From: Lachnospiraceae bacterium
GTDB taxonomy: Bacteria; Bacillota; Clostridia; Lachnospirales; Lachnospiraceae
DNA: 56,124 nt
Reading direction: 5' to 3'
Assembly (NCBI GenBank): GCA_009774615.1
Contig: VSOC01000009.1
Location: 1-56,124 of the forward strand
Below are positions 1 to 8,822 of this stretch, in pieces. Every line of letters starts with the position of its first letter. Position 1 is the first letter of the stretch. The position numbers were made by a program, and so were the translations under genes. The notes under the pieces were generated by a model, which saw only the letters and a program-made list of their open reading frames with translations, searched no databases and was not told the DNA's origin.

Positions 1-1
1 G

Positions 2-742
2 GCTAGTATTTTAAATTTAGAAGAACGATTGGAAAGTGATTTAAAAAAATATATGAGAGAAGGCATAAATAATAAGATGATAAAAAAGTATGATATAATA
101 GGATTTGAAAAGGCTGAAAAAAAGATAACGAAACTAATCACTAAATTTGGTGGACAACCAATAGGAATTAAGGAGAGTCAATGGCCAATAAGTGAGGGGT
201 GGAATAATAGAAAAATGATGTTTGTTGGCCAGATTTTATTAGAAAAAGGTATGTTGGGAAATAAGAAAGATTTGATGATATATATTTTTATAACACATTC
301 AGATAATTATGAAGATGATTTTTTCGACCCTGATGCTATTGAGTGGAGTGGTGGAGAAAATGCAGTTATTATTCAGCCATTAGAAGAAGTATATAATGAA
401 GAATGTATAGAAGGTCCTACTTTATTTGATAGTAACAATGGAAGATTTGAATATATTCCAATTTTAAAAGAAGGAAGTGATCCCGAGTTTATTACAAGCA
501 GTAAATATCAGAAATTAGATGACAATGAAAGATCTAGGTATAATGAATTAGTTGATACAGATAAAATAGGAGGAACGCCTAATTTTTTTCGAGGTGATGA
601 ATGGCCTGAAGGAGAGTGGAAACTTCTTTTACAACTTCATTGTAATTTCCAGCCATTTGTTTTAAATTTAGGCGCAATGCCCATTTTATTTGTTTTCATA
701 TCAAGTGATTTTAAAAATGCAGGATTGTTAGTACAATGTTAA
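2..742 (+). CDS. DUF1963/YwqG-like protein, 5' end outside the window
   Basis: The reading frame is open to the left edge, so the gene is 5' partial; a TTG at 29 is in frame but has no ribosome binding site. About 246 codons are visible. Two spaced 'GG.P......WP' elements (GGQPIGIKESQWPI and GGTPNFFRGDEWPEG), each followed by a hydrophobic/Gln strand (MMFVGQILL; WKLLLQLHCN), are the hallmark of the DUF1963/YwqG fold. Members of this family are often found as immunity proteins beside polymorphic toxins, including RHS toxins. The gene is much more AT-rich than the lacZ region to its right and lies just before an RHS core fragment, so I infer that it guarded against a toxin encoded to the left. 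Family call is fairly firm; role is inference. Confidence 0.6.
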   Translation, partial: ASILNLEERLESDLKKYMREGINNKMIKKYDIIGFEKAEKKITKLITKFGGQPIGIKESQWPISEGWNNRKMMFVGQILLEKGMLGNKKDLMIYIFITHSDNYEDDFFDPDAIEWSGGENAVIIQPLEEVYNEECIEGPTLFDSNNGRFEYIPILKEGSDPEFITSSKYQKLDDNERSRYNELVDTDKIGGTPNFFRGDEWPEGEWKLLLQLHCNFQPFVLNLGAMPILFVFISSDFKNAGLLVQC

Positions 743-752
743 ATAGTGATAG

Positions 753-956
753 AATTATTATGAAGGGAGTGATGGAAAAAAAGTAAACTACTATCTGGGG
801 AGTGGCATAAAAGCGGCTCAGATAGGAGGAGAACTGTATTATTACCACCAGGATGAACAACGGAGCACAGCGTTACTTTCGGATCGTGTTGGAAAAGTCA
901 GAAATCATTATCGGTACAGTGCTTTTGGAAGCATGATACTGAACCTTCCTGTATGA
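753..956 (+). pseudogene. Orphan RHS/YD-repeat core fragment
   Basis: The frame opens after a stop at 750 and runs to TGA at 954-956 with no good start codon. It encodes the typical end of an RHS core: YYLGSGIKAAQIGGELYYYH, then QDEQRSTALLSDRVGKV, then YRYSAFGSM. These match the 'YYYHxDxxGSTxxLTDxxGxVxxxYxYDAFG' pattern of RHS/YD-repeat proteins. The frame stops about eight codons later, before the conserved core end and with no toxin tip. Orphan core pieces downstream of an immunity gene are known from RHS loci, where spare C-terminal cassettes accumulate. This one looks decayed and cut off by the junction with the next fragment. Confidence 0.7.
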
Positions 957-1108
957 AATACCCCGCCAAACAGCAGAACCAGGGTGCAGATAACCATTCC
1001 TGCAAGGCTGCCTAAAATGCCCCGCAGGATGCTTCCCTGCAATTCAGGACGGATTTCATTGTAGGATGTATTAAAAATAGCATAATGCCCTGTTTTCATC
1101 ATGTTCAA
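908..1108 (-). pseudogene. Fragment of an unrecognised membrane protein
   Basis: Minus-strand frame with TGHYAIFNTSYNEIRPELQG followed by one clear hydrophobic segment (GILGSLAGMVICTLVLLFGG). The frame stays open upstream to the stop of the radical SAM fragment at 1181, where a similar AGYYAIIKEATNNF stretch is read. Past about 950 it runs into antisense of the RHS fragment, so the original 3' part is lost. No start codon with a ribosome binding site was found. I do not recognise the family; it is listed because the translation looks like real protein and marks a rearrangement junction. Confidence 0.35.
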
Positions 1109-1180
1109 CCATTTTCTCTGAAAATTGTTGGTTGCTTCTTTGATTATGGCATAATAACCAGCTTTTTGCCATGAAAATTT

Positions 1181-1576
1181 TTACAAATGATTCAGATTAA
1201 CACGATATTCCCGCAAATCTTCTTCCTTTACGGTTTCAATAATCTTATCCAGTGCCTTGATCAGGGCTTCTTTATCCTTCGGCAAATCTCTATGAAACTG
1301 GAAGGCATTTGAAGCGCCCAGAGCTGCAAATTGGGTAGGGATTTCCAGGTGTTTAAGCAGGGTACGAATTTCTCTGTATTTTTCAATCTCTCTTTCTTCC
1401 TCCCATCTGCCATGCTGAATTTCCTGATAAAGTTCGGAATCCGGGTAAATGGTCAGCATATTGACGCCAATCAGTGACGGGTGGAGCCGGTTGCAGACAT
1501 CAGCTGTTGCCTTTGCGCTTATTTCTCCCTGTCCGGCACCGGAGATTCCCACCAGGTAAAAGAAACAGTATGGAGG
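1181..1576 (-). pseudogene. C-terminal remnant of a radical SAM protein
   Basis: From the AraC stop codon onward the same minus-strand frame reads PPYCFFYLVGISGAGQGE, then NRLHPSLIGVNMLTIYPDSE, then a helical tail with ELYQEI and EKYREIRTLLKHLEIP. This is the C-terminal part of an oxygen-independent coproporphyrinogen oxidase-like radical SAM family protein, where a 'VGISGAGR...N...IGINMLTVYPDSELY' stretch is common. Only about 131 codons remain of roughly 290-300, and the CxxxCxxC cluster region is absent. The gene was cut at 1576, exactly at the end of the araC-type gene, so it is a broken gene and not an active enzyme. Confidence 0.6.
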
Positions 1577-2500
1577 TTATTCGCTATATGAAAACCTGGG
1601 GAGAGCAGAATCTTCCGGAGAGTGATATTGGGAAAGGGGATAATTCCCAACCCTCTTCCTATACCCCAAAGGCGATATCCCCTTCTGCTTCCGGAAAATC
1701 CGGCTGAAGTACAGGGGGTTTTCATATCCTACAATACGTCCAATCTCAGCGACGCTGTAGGTCGTGTTTTCCAGAAGCACCTGTGCGTTGGCGATGCGGA
1801 TGGAGAGGATGTACTGCAGCGGCGTGGTGTTGGTGTAGGCTTTAAAATTGCGGATAAACCAGCTTACGCTCATGCCGCGGGAAGCGGCGTAGTCTTCGAT
1901 TTGGATATCCAGGTGGTAGTGGTCATTAAAATACTGGGCAGCCAGATCCATTTCGTTGTCTAAGTATTCGTCTTTTAACACGCGGGGTTTGGAAATCCGC
2001 CGGTGGATCAAGATAAAGAGATGGCGAAGAAGAAGGGTGAGCATCTCTTCATAGTTAGCCGGGCAGCGCTGAAGCTCGGCGATCATTCGTTTAAATATCC
2101 GTTCATATTCCAGAGAGGTTCCTGTGTAAAAGACGCGCAGATCGTCGGTTATGCCATAGCTTCTCAGAATATTCTTTACATTATTTCCGGTAAAATGAAC
2201 CCAGTACACTTCGGTCTGGTCAACGCCGTAGTATTCATATTTTTGAAATTCTTTTGGCCGGTAGATGACCATGTTTCCGGCGGTTACAATGGTTTCGTTC
2301 TCTTCATGATCAAAATGAAAATGTGCAATTCCGGAAGCAACATAGAGAATCTGAAAATCAACTCTTCCCCGCGGACGGTAGGTGGGAAGCTTTGGGCGCG
2401 TGAAAAGATGATAAGTGCCGCAGCTTCCCACGATAAGCGGTCTGCTCTTATCTTTAAAATCCAGGTGCGAATTATTCAGATAACCCGAGTTCAGATACAT
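1577..2500 (-). CDS. AraC-family transcriptional regulator beside lacZ
   Basis: A 307-residue regulator with an N-terminal cupin-like sugar-sensing domain (about 20-150; FQILYVASGIAHFHFDHEEN) and a C-terminal double helix-turn-helix (about 190-285; IEDYAASRGMSVSWFIRNFK and VAEIGRIVGYENPLYFSRIF). ATG at 2500 is chosen over an upstream in-frame ATG at 2527 because AAGGAGGG sits just before it. It is divergent from the beta-galactosidase and GPH symporter genes, so it probably activates them in response to a galactoside. The last 20 or so residues follow the family's usual end ('GISPLGYRKR') and may be altered, because a truncated radical SAM frame begins right after the stop. Confidence 0.85.
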   Translation of the reverse strand: MYLNSGYLNNSHLDFKDKSRPLIVGSCGTYHLFTRPKLPTYRPRGRVDFQILYVASGIAHFHFDHEENETIVTAGNMVIYRPKEFQKYEYYGVDQTEVYWVHFTGNNVKNILRSYGITDDLRVFYTGTSLEYERIFKRMIAELQRCPANYEEMLTLLLRHLFILIHRRISKPRVLKDEYLDNEMDLAAQYFNDHYHLDIQIEDYAASRGMSVSWFIRNFKAYTNTTPLQYILSIRIANAQVLLENTTYSVAEIGRIVGYENPLYFSRIFRKQKGISPLGYRKRVGNYPLSQYHSPEDSALPRFSYSE

Positions 2501-2542
2501 AATCCCTCCTTGGCAAATGCCGTTCATCTTTATTGTACCCTT

Positions 2543-2572
2543 ATTGTATCATTTTGTGCATATTCTGTCCAA
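2543..2572 (-). promoter_or_regulatory. Sigma-A promoter of the araC-type regulator
   Basis: On the minus strand TTGGAC (2572-2567) and TACAAT (2548-2543) are separated by 18 bp, leaving about 40 bp to the ATG at 2500. No equally good promoter is seen for lacZ on the other strand, which fits activator-dependent lacZ expression. Confidence 0.55.
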
Positions 2573-2707
2573 TCCTATTTATGGACTTTTTTTGGAAGAA
2601 ATTATAGAATTATGCCATAAAAAAGGAGAAAATACAGAAGATTATTCCAATGGCGTGCAGAAGAAAAATATGTTCAGACAAAAAAGTGCATAAAAAGGAG
2701 GAAGAAA

Positions 2708-5700
2708 ATGATTGTACCAAGGTACTATGAGGACCTTAAGGTTCTCCATGACAAAACGATGCCGGCCCGGGCCTATTATATTCCGGCATCCGAAAGAATG
2801 GCTGATCCGGTTGAGCACAGGGAAGACTCGGATCGTATGCAGATGCTTAACGGCATCTGGAAGTTTAAGTATTTCCCCAGTATCCATGAAGTTAAAGACC
2901 AGTTCTTTGCGCCGGAATATGAGGCTTCGATAAATTCCGGTTTTGTGGATCTTCAGGTCCCCGGCGTATGGCAGATGGAAGGGTATGACTTACCGCAGTA
3001 CACCAATATCCGCTATCCCTTTCCCTTTGATCCGCCCTATGTTCCGCAGGATAACCCGTGCGGTGCCTATGTCTGTAATTTCTGCTATCAGAGGGATGAG
3101 CGTGCTCCCAGGGCCTATCTGCATTTTGAGGGGGTGGATTCCTGCTTTTATGTATGGCTTAACGGCCGCTATGTGGGCTACAGCCAGGTAAGTCATGCAA
3201 CGAGTGCGTTTGATGTAACGGATGTGCTGTGCGAAGGGAAAAATACCTTGGCTGTCCTTGTTTTAAAATGGTGTGACGGCAGTTATTTAGAGGATCAGGA
3301 TAAGTTCCGCATGAGCGGTATTTTCCGGGATGTTTACCTCTTAAAACGCCCGCAGCAGTTTATCTATGACTATCGTGTAACCACGAGGATCGGTGAAAAG
3401 GAAGCCGAAGTCCGGCTGCATCTTTCTTACTTTAACCAGCCGACAGATACCGTCATTTCGATTTACAATCAGGAAAATCAGTCAGTAGCCGAAGGTAAAG
3501 CGGAAGCTCAGCCAGTAGCCGCAGGTAAAGCGGAAGCCCAGCCGACAGCCGCAGGTAAAGCGAAAGTCCAGCCGATAACCGAAGGTAAAGCGAAAACCGA
3601 AGGCAAATCCGTTGATCTTCTTCTGGCCATCCATGATCCTGTTTTATGGAATGCAGAAAACCCCTATTTATATACGCTGGTGATGGAAACGAAGGAGGAA
3701 ACCATTACCGATTACATAGGTCTGCGAAGCTTAGCCATCCAGGACGGGGTGATTTTTCTTAACGGACAGAAGATTAAGTTTCACGGGGTAAACCGCCATG
3801 ATTTTGACCCGGTAACCGGTTTTACGGTCAGCAAAGAACACATCCTTAAAGATCTTACCCTGATGAAACAGCATAATTTTAATGCCATTCGTTCCAGCCA
3901 TTATCCAAATGCTCCTTATTTTTATCAGCTTTGCGACCGGTACGGATTTATGGTGGTGAATGAGGCGGATATCGAAGCTCATGGACCCTATATGCTGTAT
4001 TACAAAGACGATACGGATGAGAACCGTTTCCAGCGGTGGAATGAGAAAATTGCCGATGATCCGGCATGGGAGCAGGCGATTTTAGATCGGGTGCAGCTTA
4101 TGGTCGAGCGGGATAAAAACCGTCCGAGTATTCTTATCTGGTCAATGGGAAATGAGAGCGCTTACGGATGCAATTTTGAAAAAGCACTGGAATGGACGAA
4201 GCATTTTGATCCGGAACGCATCACCCACTATGAGAGTGCAAGGTATCGAAATAAGGATAAAACCTATGATTATTCCCATCTGGACTTATACAGCAGGATG
4301 TATCCAAAGCTGGAAGAAATCGGGGAATATTTTGAAAAAGACGGGAGTAAGCCGTTTCTTCTTGTGGAATACTGTCATTCTATGGGCAATGGCCCCGGCG
4401 ATTTTGAAGATTATTTTCAGCTTATACACAGCCGGGATAAGATGTGCGGCGGTTTTGTGTGGGAGTGGTGCGATCACGGGATAGACGCCGGGAAGACCGC
4501 AGACGGAAAGACAAAGCTGCTCTACGGGGGCGATTTTGAAGAAAAGATTCATGACGGCAATTTCTGTATGGACGGCCTGGTTTACCCCGACCGCACACCG
4601 CACACCGGGCTTTTGGAATATAAAAATGTGCACCGTCCGGCAAGGGTTGCGGCCTTTAACCAGGAAACGATGGAACTGACCTTTCATAATTATCTGGACT
4701 TTACGGATTTGAAGGATTATGCAGCTATCAGCTATGAGGTAAGCTGCGACGGGGTCTGCATTGCCTTTGGAACAATTCCCGCATTTTCGGCAGAGCCTCA
4801 CGGCGAGGCATCAATAAAACTGGAGATGGATGTTCCCGAAAAAGGAAGGGCTTATCTGAAAATTATCTATACAAAGACAGCAAAAGCACCCATGATTCCC
4901 GCGGGGCACATCCTTGGCTTTGATGAAATCCTGCTTGAAAATAACGATAAAAGGAACCAGACGGCATTAAAGTGGATGAATTCCGGAACGGATCAGGACG
5001 GCATCCTGCAGATAAAAGAAACCGACACTTATGCAGCGATCAAGGGAAAAAATTTCTTCTACACCTACAATAAGAAAAACGGACTGTTTGAACGCCTGAA
5101 TTATGCCGGAAAAGAATATCTTGAACAGCCTATGGAGATCAATCTCTGGCGGGCGCCTGTGGATAATGATATGTACATTAAGGCGGAGTGGAAGAGGGCG
5201 CATTACCATGAGGCTTATGTCCGGGCTTACGATACGCAGGTAAGGCAGTCTGCAAAAGGAATTATCTTAACCAGCACAATGTCGGTTTCGGCGGCATCCG
5301 TTTCCCGCATGATGGAGATAAAAGCAGTCTGGACGATTGATTACTGCGGAGGAATTTCGGTCGTTTTGGATGTGGTGCGGAATACGGAATTTCCGGAGCT
5401 TCCGCGGTTTGGGGTGCGGTTATTTCTTCCGGAAAGCTTTGAAGATGTTTCCTATTACGGCTATGGGCCGATGGAAAGCTACCGCGATAAGCACAGGGCG
5501 GCAAGCCATGGCTTATACTGCGGAAAGGTTTTTTCGATGCATGAAGACTATCTTCGTCCGCAGGAAAACGGAAGTCATTTTGACTGTGATTATGTGGAAA
5601 TCTGTGACGGGAAGTTGGGGCTTGCGGCTGTGGCAGAGCAGCGTTTTTCTTTTAACGTATCGGTCTACACCCAGGAAGAACTGGAGGAAAAAGCCCATCA

Positions 5701-5863
5701 TTTTGCATTAGAGCGCTCAAAAAACACGGTATTTTGCCTGGATTATGCGATGAATGGAATCGGCTCAAACAGCTGTGGGCCAGAACTTTTGGACAAGTAC
5801 TGCTTTGATGATGCTGCATTTTGTTTTTCGTTTAAGCTTGTACCGTTTATCTGCAGGGATTAA
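2708..5863 (+). CDS. lacZ: Beta-galactosidase, glycoside hydrolase family 2 (LacZ type)
   Basis: A 1051-residue cytoplasmic enzyme that hydrolyses lactose and other beta-galactosides; no signal peptide. Domain order is GH2 sugar-binding (about 50-215), Ig-like (about 217-335), TIM barrel (about 337-630) and the C-terminal beta-galactosidase small-chain domain (about 780-1045). The acid/base glutamate is in SMGNES (E483) and the nucleophile in LVEYCHSMGNG (E554), as in E. coli LacZ. AAGGAGG precedes the ATG. An odd insertion of 10-residue repeats lies inside the Ig-like domain (separate entry). The gene is followed 57 bp later by a GPH symporter and preceded by a divergent AraC regulator, giving a compact lactose uptake and cleavage module. 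Confidence 0.95.
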   Translation: MIVPRYYEDLKVLHDKTMPARAYYIPASERMADPVEHREDSDRMQMLNGIWKFKYFPSIHEVKDQFFAPEYEASINSGFVDLQVPGVWQMEGYDLPQYTNIRYPFPFDPPYVPQDNPCGAYVCNFCYQRDERAPRAYLHFEGVDSCFYVWLNGRYVGYSQVSHATSAFDVTDVLCEGKNTLAVLVLKWCDGSYLEDQDKFRMSGIFRDVYLLKRPQQFIYDYRVTTRIGEKEAEVRLHLSYFNQPTDTVISIYNQENQSVAEGKAEAQPVAAGKAEAQPTAAGKAKVQPITEGKAKTEGKSVDLLLAIHDPVLWNAENPYLYTLVMETKEETITDYIGLRSLAIQDGVIFLNGQKIKFHGVNRHDFDPVTGFTVSKEHILKDLTLMKQHNFNAIRSSHYPNAPYFYQLCDRYGFMVVNEADIEAHGPYMLYYKDDTDENRFQRWNEKIADDPAWEQAILDRVQLMVERDKNRPSILIWSMGNESAYGCNFEKALEWTKHFDPERITHYESARYRNKDKTYDYSHLDLYSRMYPKLEEIGEYFEKDGSKPFLLVEYCHSMGNGPGDFEDYFQLIHSRDKMCGGFVWEWCDHGIDAGKTADGKTKLLYGGDFEEKIHDGNFCMDGLVYPDRTPHTGLLEYKNVHRPARVAAFNQETMELTFHNYLDFTDLKDYAAISYEVSCDGVCIAFGTIPAFSAEPHGEASIKLEMDVPEKGRAYLKIIYTKTAKAPMIPAGHILGFDEILLENNDKRNQTALKWMNSGTDQDGILQIKETDTYAAIKGKNFFYTYNKKNGLFERLNYAGKEYLEQPMEINLWRAPVDNDMYIKAEWKRAHYHEAYVRAYDTQVRQSAKGIILTSTMSVSAASVSRMMEIKAVWTIDYCGGISVVLDVVRNTEFPELPRFGVRLFLPESFEDVSYYGYGPMESYRDKHRAASHGLYCGKVFSMHEDYLRPQENGSHFDCDYVEICDGKLGLAAVAEQRFSFNVSVYTQEELEEKAHHFALERSKNTVFCLDYAMNGIGSNSCGPELLDKYCFDDAAFCFSFKLVPFICRD
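3485..3604 (+). repeat. 30-bp in-frame tandem repeat inside lacZ
   Basis: Three full 30-bp units (3485-3514, 3515-3544, 3545-3574) and a degenerate partial fourth encode VAEGKAEAQP, VAAGKAEAQP, TAAGKAKVQP and ITEGKAK-TEGK. Unit length is a multiple of three, so copy-number change keeps the frame. It replaces what should be a short loop between strands of the Ig-like domain of beta-galactosidase. Confidence 0.9.
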
Positions 5864-5919
5864 ACCTTGTGAACAAGGAAGGATAAAAAATAAAGAAGGT
5901 TAAAGAAAGGGGATTAAAA

Positions 5920-7302
5920 GTGGGAGAGAAGACCTATTTAAAGTGGTATAATAAAATCGGATACGGCTCGGGGGATATTGCGGGCAATGTTGTGTATGCG
6001 TTTTTGTCCTCGTTTGTTATGATTTATCTGACCAATACCATCGGGCTTTCGGCAGGTATTGTGGGGACCCTGATTGCTGTGTCAAAATTATTTGACGGGT
6101 TTACCGATATTTTCTTCGGCTCGATGATTGACCGTACACATTCTAAACTGGGGAAGGCCAGGCCGTGGATGCTTTACGGCTATATCGGCTGTGCGGTTAC
6201 GCTTGCGGCGATTTTTGCCGTTCCCACCAGCTGGGGGAGCACGGCACAGTATATATGGTTTTTTATCACTTATACCCTGTTAAACGGCGTGTTTTATACG
6301 GCCAATAATATTGCATACTCGGCGCTTACTTCTCTGGTGACGAAAAACAGCAAGGAAAGGGTGCAGATGGGTTCTTACCGGTTTATTTTTGCCTTTTCCA
6401 CCAGTTTATTTATCCAGTCCGTAACCATAGGTTTTGTTGCCATGTGCAAAGGAGGAGCGGCGGCCTGGAGGACGGTTGCCATCGTCTATGCGGTGATTGG
6501 ACTGATTGTCAATACGATTTCCGTATTTTCGGTTAAGGAACTTTCGGAAGAAGAACTCTATGAAAAAGAATGGGAGGAAAAGAAACCCGAGGGCGAGAAA
6601 TTTGGCCTGGCAGAGGCGTTTAAGCTTTTGATTGCCAATAAGTTTTACCTGATGATCTGCGGCGTCTATATCCTGCAGCAGCTTTACGGGGCCATGATTA
6701 ATGCCGGTATTTATTACATGACCTATGTACTGAAAAATGAAAACCTCTACGGCGTATTTTCCTGGGCCATCAATATTCCTCTGATTATTGCATTAATCTT
6801 TACGCCAACCCTTGTCGGGCGGTGGAAAGGGATGTATAAGCTGAATTTAAGAGGCTATATGCTGGCGGTGGTCGGAAGAGGGCTTGTGGTCTTTGCCGCC
6901 TACCAGGGAAGTGTGGCGTTGATGCTTTTGTTTACGGCGGTGGCAGCGCTGGGGCAGGGGCCGTGGCAGGGTGATATGAATGCGGTGATTGCTTCCTGTT
7001 CGGAATATACGTATTTAACAAAAGGGAAACGGGTGGACGGAACGATGTATTCCTGTACTTCTCTTGGAGTGAAGGTCGGCGGCGGTATCGGAACAGCGAT
7101 TGCGGGATGGATGCTGGAGTTCAGTAAGTTTGACGGAAAACTGGCTGTTCAGCCGGATTCCTGTATCCGTATGCTGCATGTGATGTACTTATGGCTTCCC
7201 CTGGCGATTAATCTTGTGATTATGCTGGTACTTTCCCGGATGAACGTCGAAGAAACAAATGCAAAGATTAAGGCTTCCCTTTCTTCATCTCCTGAGGTAT
7301 AA
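5920..7302 (+). CDS. GPH-family sugar:cation symporter (MelB/LacS-like)
   Basis: A 460-residue, 12-helix major-facilitator transporter of the glycoside-pentoside-hexuronide family. The N-terminus WYNKIGYGSGDIAGN and the loop GSMIDRTHSKLGKARPWM are diagnostic; the charged loop after helix 6 (EEELYEKEWEEKKPEGEK) is also typical. Start is GTG at 5920 behind AAAGAAAGGGG. It has no C-terminal EIIA-like domain, unlike LacS of streptococci. Immediately downstream of lacZ, so the likely substrate is lactose or a related galactoside; melibiose or pentosides cannot be excluded from sequence. Confidence 0.85.
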   Translation: MGEKTYLKWYNKIGYGSGDIAGNVVYAFLSSFVMIYLTNTIGLSAGIVGTLIAVSKLFDGFTDIFFGSMIDRTHSKLGKARPWMLYGYIGCAVTLAAIFAVPTSWGSTAQYIWFFITYTLLNGVFYTANNIAYSALTSLVTKNSKERVQMGSYRFIFAFSTSLFIQSVTIGFVAMCKGGAAAWRTVAIVYAVIGLIVNTISVFSVKELSEEELYEKEWEEKKPEGEKFGLAEAFKLLIANKFYLMICGVYILQQLYGAMINAGIYYMTYVLKNENLYGVFSWAINIPLIIALIFTPTLVGRWKGMYKLNLRGYMLAVVGRGLVVFAAYQGSVALMLLFTAVAALGQGPWQGDMNAVIASCSEYTYLTKGKRVDGTMYSCTSLGVKVGGGIGTAIAGWMLEFSKFDGKLAVQPDSCIRMLHVMYLWLPLAINLVIMLVLSRMNVEETNAKIKASLSSSPEV

Positions 7303-7325
7303 TAATAGAATAGGAGGTGACGAGA

Positions 7326-8720
7326 ATGAATAATAACACAAATCAATCATTTCTGGAAAAGACATTTCATCTTTCCAAACACCACACAGACGTAAAGACT
7401 GAGGTTATTGCAGGAATTACGACGTTTATGACGATGGCATATATTCTGGCGGTAAACCCGAATATCCTCAGTGTTGCCGGTATGGATCGGGGAGCCGTAT
7501 TTACCGCGACAGCCCTGGCATCGTTGGTTGCCACACTGTTAATGGCTGCCCTGGCCAATTATCCGTTTGTTCTGGCACCGGGAATGGGATTAAACGCTTA
7601 TTTTGCCTACACGGTTGTCCTGCAGATGGGTTATTCCTGGGAAATGGCTCTGGCGGCGGTATTTGTCGAAGGAATAATTTTTATCGTTCTTTCGCTGACG
7701 AATGTGCGGGAAGCCATATTTAATGCTATCCCTATGAACTTAAAACATGCGGTATCTGCGGGAATCGGACTTTTTATTGCATTTATCGGCTTACAGAATG
7801 CAAAAATTGTTGTGGACAGTGCCACGCTGGTATCGGTTTATTCCTTTACTGCTTCGATAAAGTCCGGGAATTTTTCTTCTGAGGGAATTACCGTACTTCT
7901 GGCATTTATCGGTATCTTAATTACGGCGGTGCTTTTAGTAAAGAACATCAAGGGAAATATTTTGTGGGGGATTTTAATTACCTGGGCACTTGGAATGCTC
8001 TGTGAACTGACCGGATTATATCGTCCCAATGCAGAGCTGGGGATGTTCAGTGTGCTCCCCGATTTTAGTTCCGGCTTTGGGATTCCCAGTATGGCACCCA
8101 CGTTTTTAAAGATGGATTTTAGCGGATTCCTTACATTAAATTTCCTGACCATTATGTTTGCCTTTCTGTTCGTGGATATGTTTGATACCTTAGGAACCTT
8201 GATTGGCGTTGCCTCCAAGGCGGACATGCTGGATAAGGACGGGAAGCTGCCGCATATTAAAGGCGCATTGATGGCTGACGCCGTGGGCACTGCGGCGGGT
8301 GCGGTATTTGGAACATCGACGACGACAACCTTTGTAGAGAGTGCTTCCGGCGTGGCCGAGGGCGGGCGTACCGGACTGACGGCGGTTGTGGCTGCTGTGC
8401 TTTTTGGTCTGTCTTTGTTCTTATCACCCATTTTCCTGGCGATTCCTTCCTTTGCCACGGCACCGGCGCTGATTGTGGTAGGGTTTTTGATGGTTACCTC
8501 CATCCTGAAAGTGGATTTTAATGATTACACCGAAGCCATCCCCTGCTATATCTGCCTGATTGCCATGCCGTTTATGTACAGCATCTCGGAAGGCATTGCT
8601 ATGGGAATTATCTCCTACATCATCATTAACCTGATCAGCGGTCATGCGAAGAAGAAAAAAATCAGTTTACTGATGTACTTTTTGGCAGGGTTCTTTATTT
8701 TGAAGTATATTCTGATATAA
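7326..8720 (+). CDS. AzgA-type adenine/guanine/hypoxanthine permease (NCS2)
   Basis: A 464-residue membrane protein with about 13 hydrophobic segments. Signature stretches are MTMAYILAVNPNILS, GMGLNAYF, LFVDMFDTLGTLIGVASK and FVESASGVAEGGRTG, all conserved in the AzgA/PbuG branch of purine transporters. The ATG at 7326 is preferred over the in-frame GTG at 7317, which lies inside the ribosome binding site TAGGAGGTG. It starts 23 bp after the symporter and may be co-transcribed, though purine uptake has no clear link to lactose. A hairpin follows at 8745. Confidence 0.85.
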   Translation: MNNNTNQSFLEKTFHLSKHHTDVKTEVIAGITTFMTMAYILAVNPNILSVAGMDRGAVFTATALASLVATLLMAALANYPFVLAPGMGLNAYFAYTVVLQMGYSWEMALAAVFVEGIIFIVLSLTNVREAIFNAIPMNLKHAVSAGIGLFIAFIGLQNAKIVVDSATLVSVYSFTASIKSGNFSSEGITVLLAFIGILITAVLLVKNIKGNILWGILITWALGMLCELTGLYRPNAELGMFSVLPDFSSGFGIPSMAPTFLKMDFSGFLTLNFLTIMFAFLFVDMFDTLGTLIGVASKADMLDKDGKLPHIKGALMADAVGTAAGAVFGTSTTTTFVESASGVAEGGRTGLTAVVAAVLFGLSLFLSPIFLAIPSFATAPALIVVGFLMVTSILKVDFNDYTEAIPCYICLIAMPFMYSISEGIAMGIISYIIINLISGHAKKKKISLLMYFLAGFFILKYILI

Positions 8721-8744
8721 TTTTTGTGTTCGATTGATTCATGT

Positions 8745-8770
8745 ACCGGCAGATGTTGATGTCTGCCGGT
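8745..8770 (+). terminator. Perfect hairpin after the purine permease gene
   Basis: ACCGGCAGA and TCTGCCGGT form a 9-bp perfect stem with an 8-base loop. No T-run follows, so it may act as a weak terminator or a 3' stabiliser. It separates the sugar/purine transport genes from mcrB. Confidence 0.4.
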
Positions 8771-8822
8771 TAAATGCAGTTAAATACCTACAAAGAAGCA
8801 ATGAAGAGCAGAGGAACTACCT

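Noticed and set aside
2573..2707. Sigma-A promoter for lacZ
   Set aside because: Several AT-rich hexamers occur but none with a good -35/-10 pair at 16-18 bp; activator dependence is likely, so no site is claimed.
4286..4801. 171-codon minus-strand open frame inside lacZ
   Set aside because: It lies fully antisense to the conserved catalytic part of beta-galactosidase, with no ribosome binding site and no protein-like motif.
7838..8503. 221-codon minus-strand open frame inside the purine permease gene
   Set aside because: Antisense shadow of the permease; composition (Ser/Pro/Lys-rich) is that of a reverse-frame translation.
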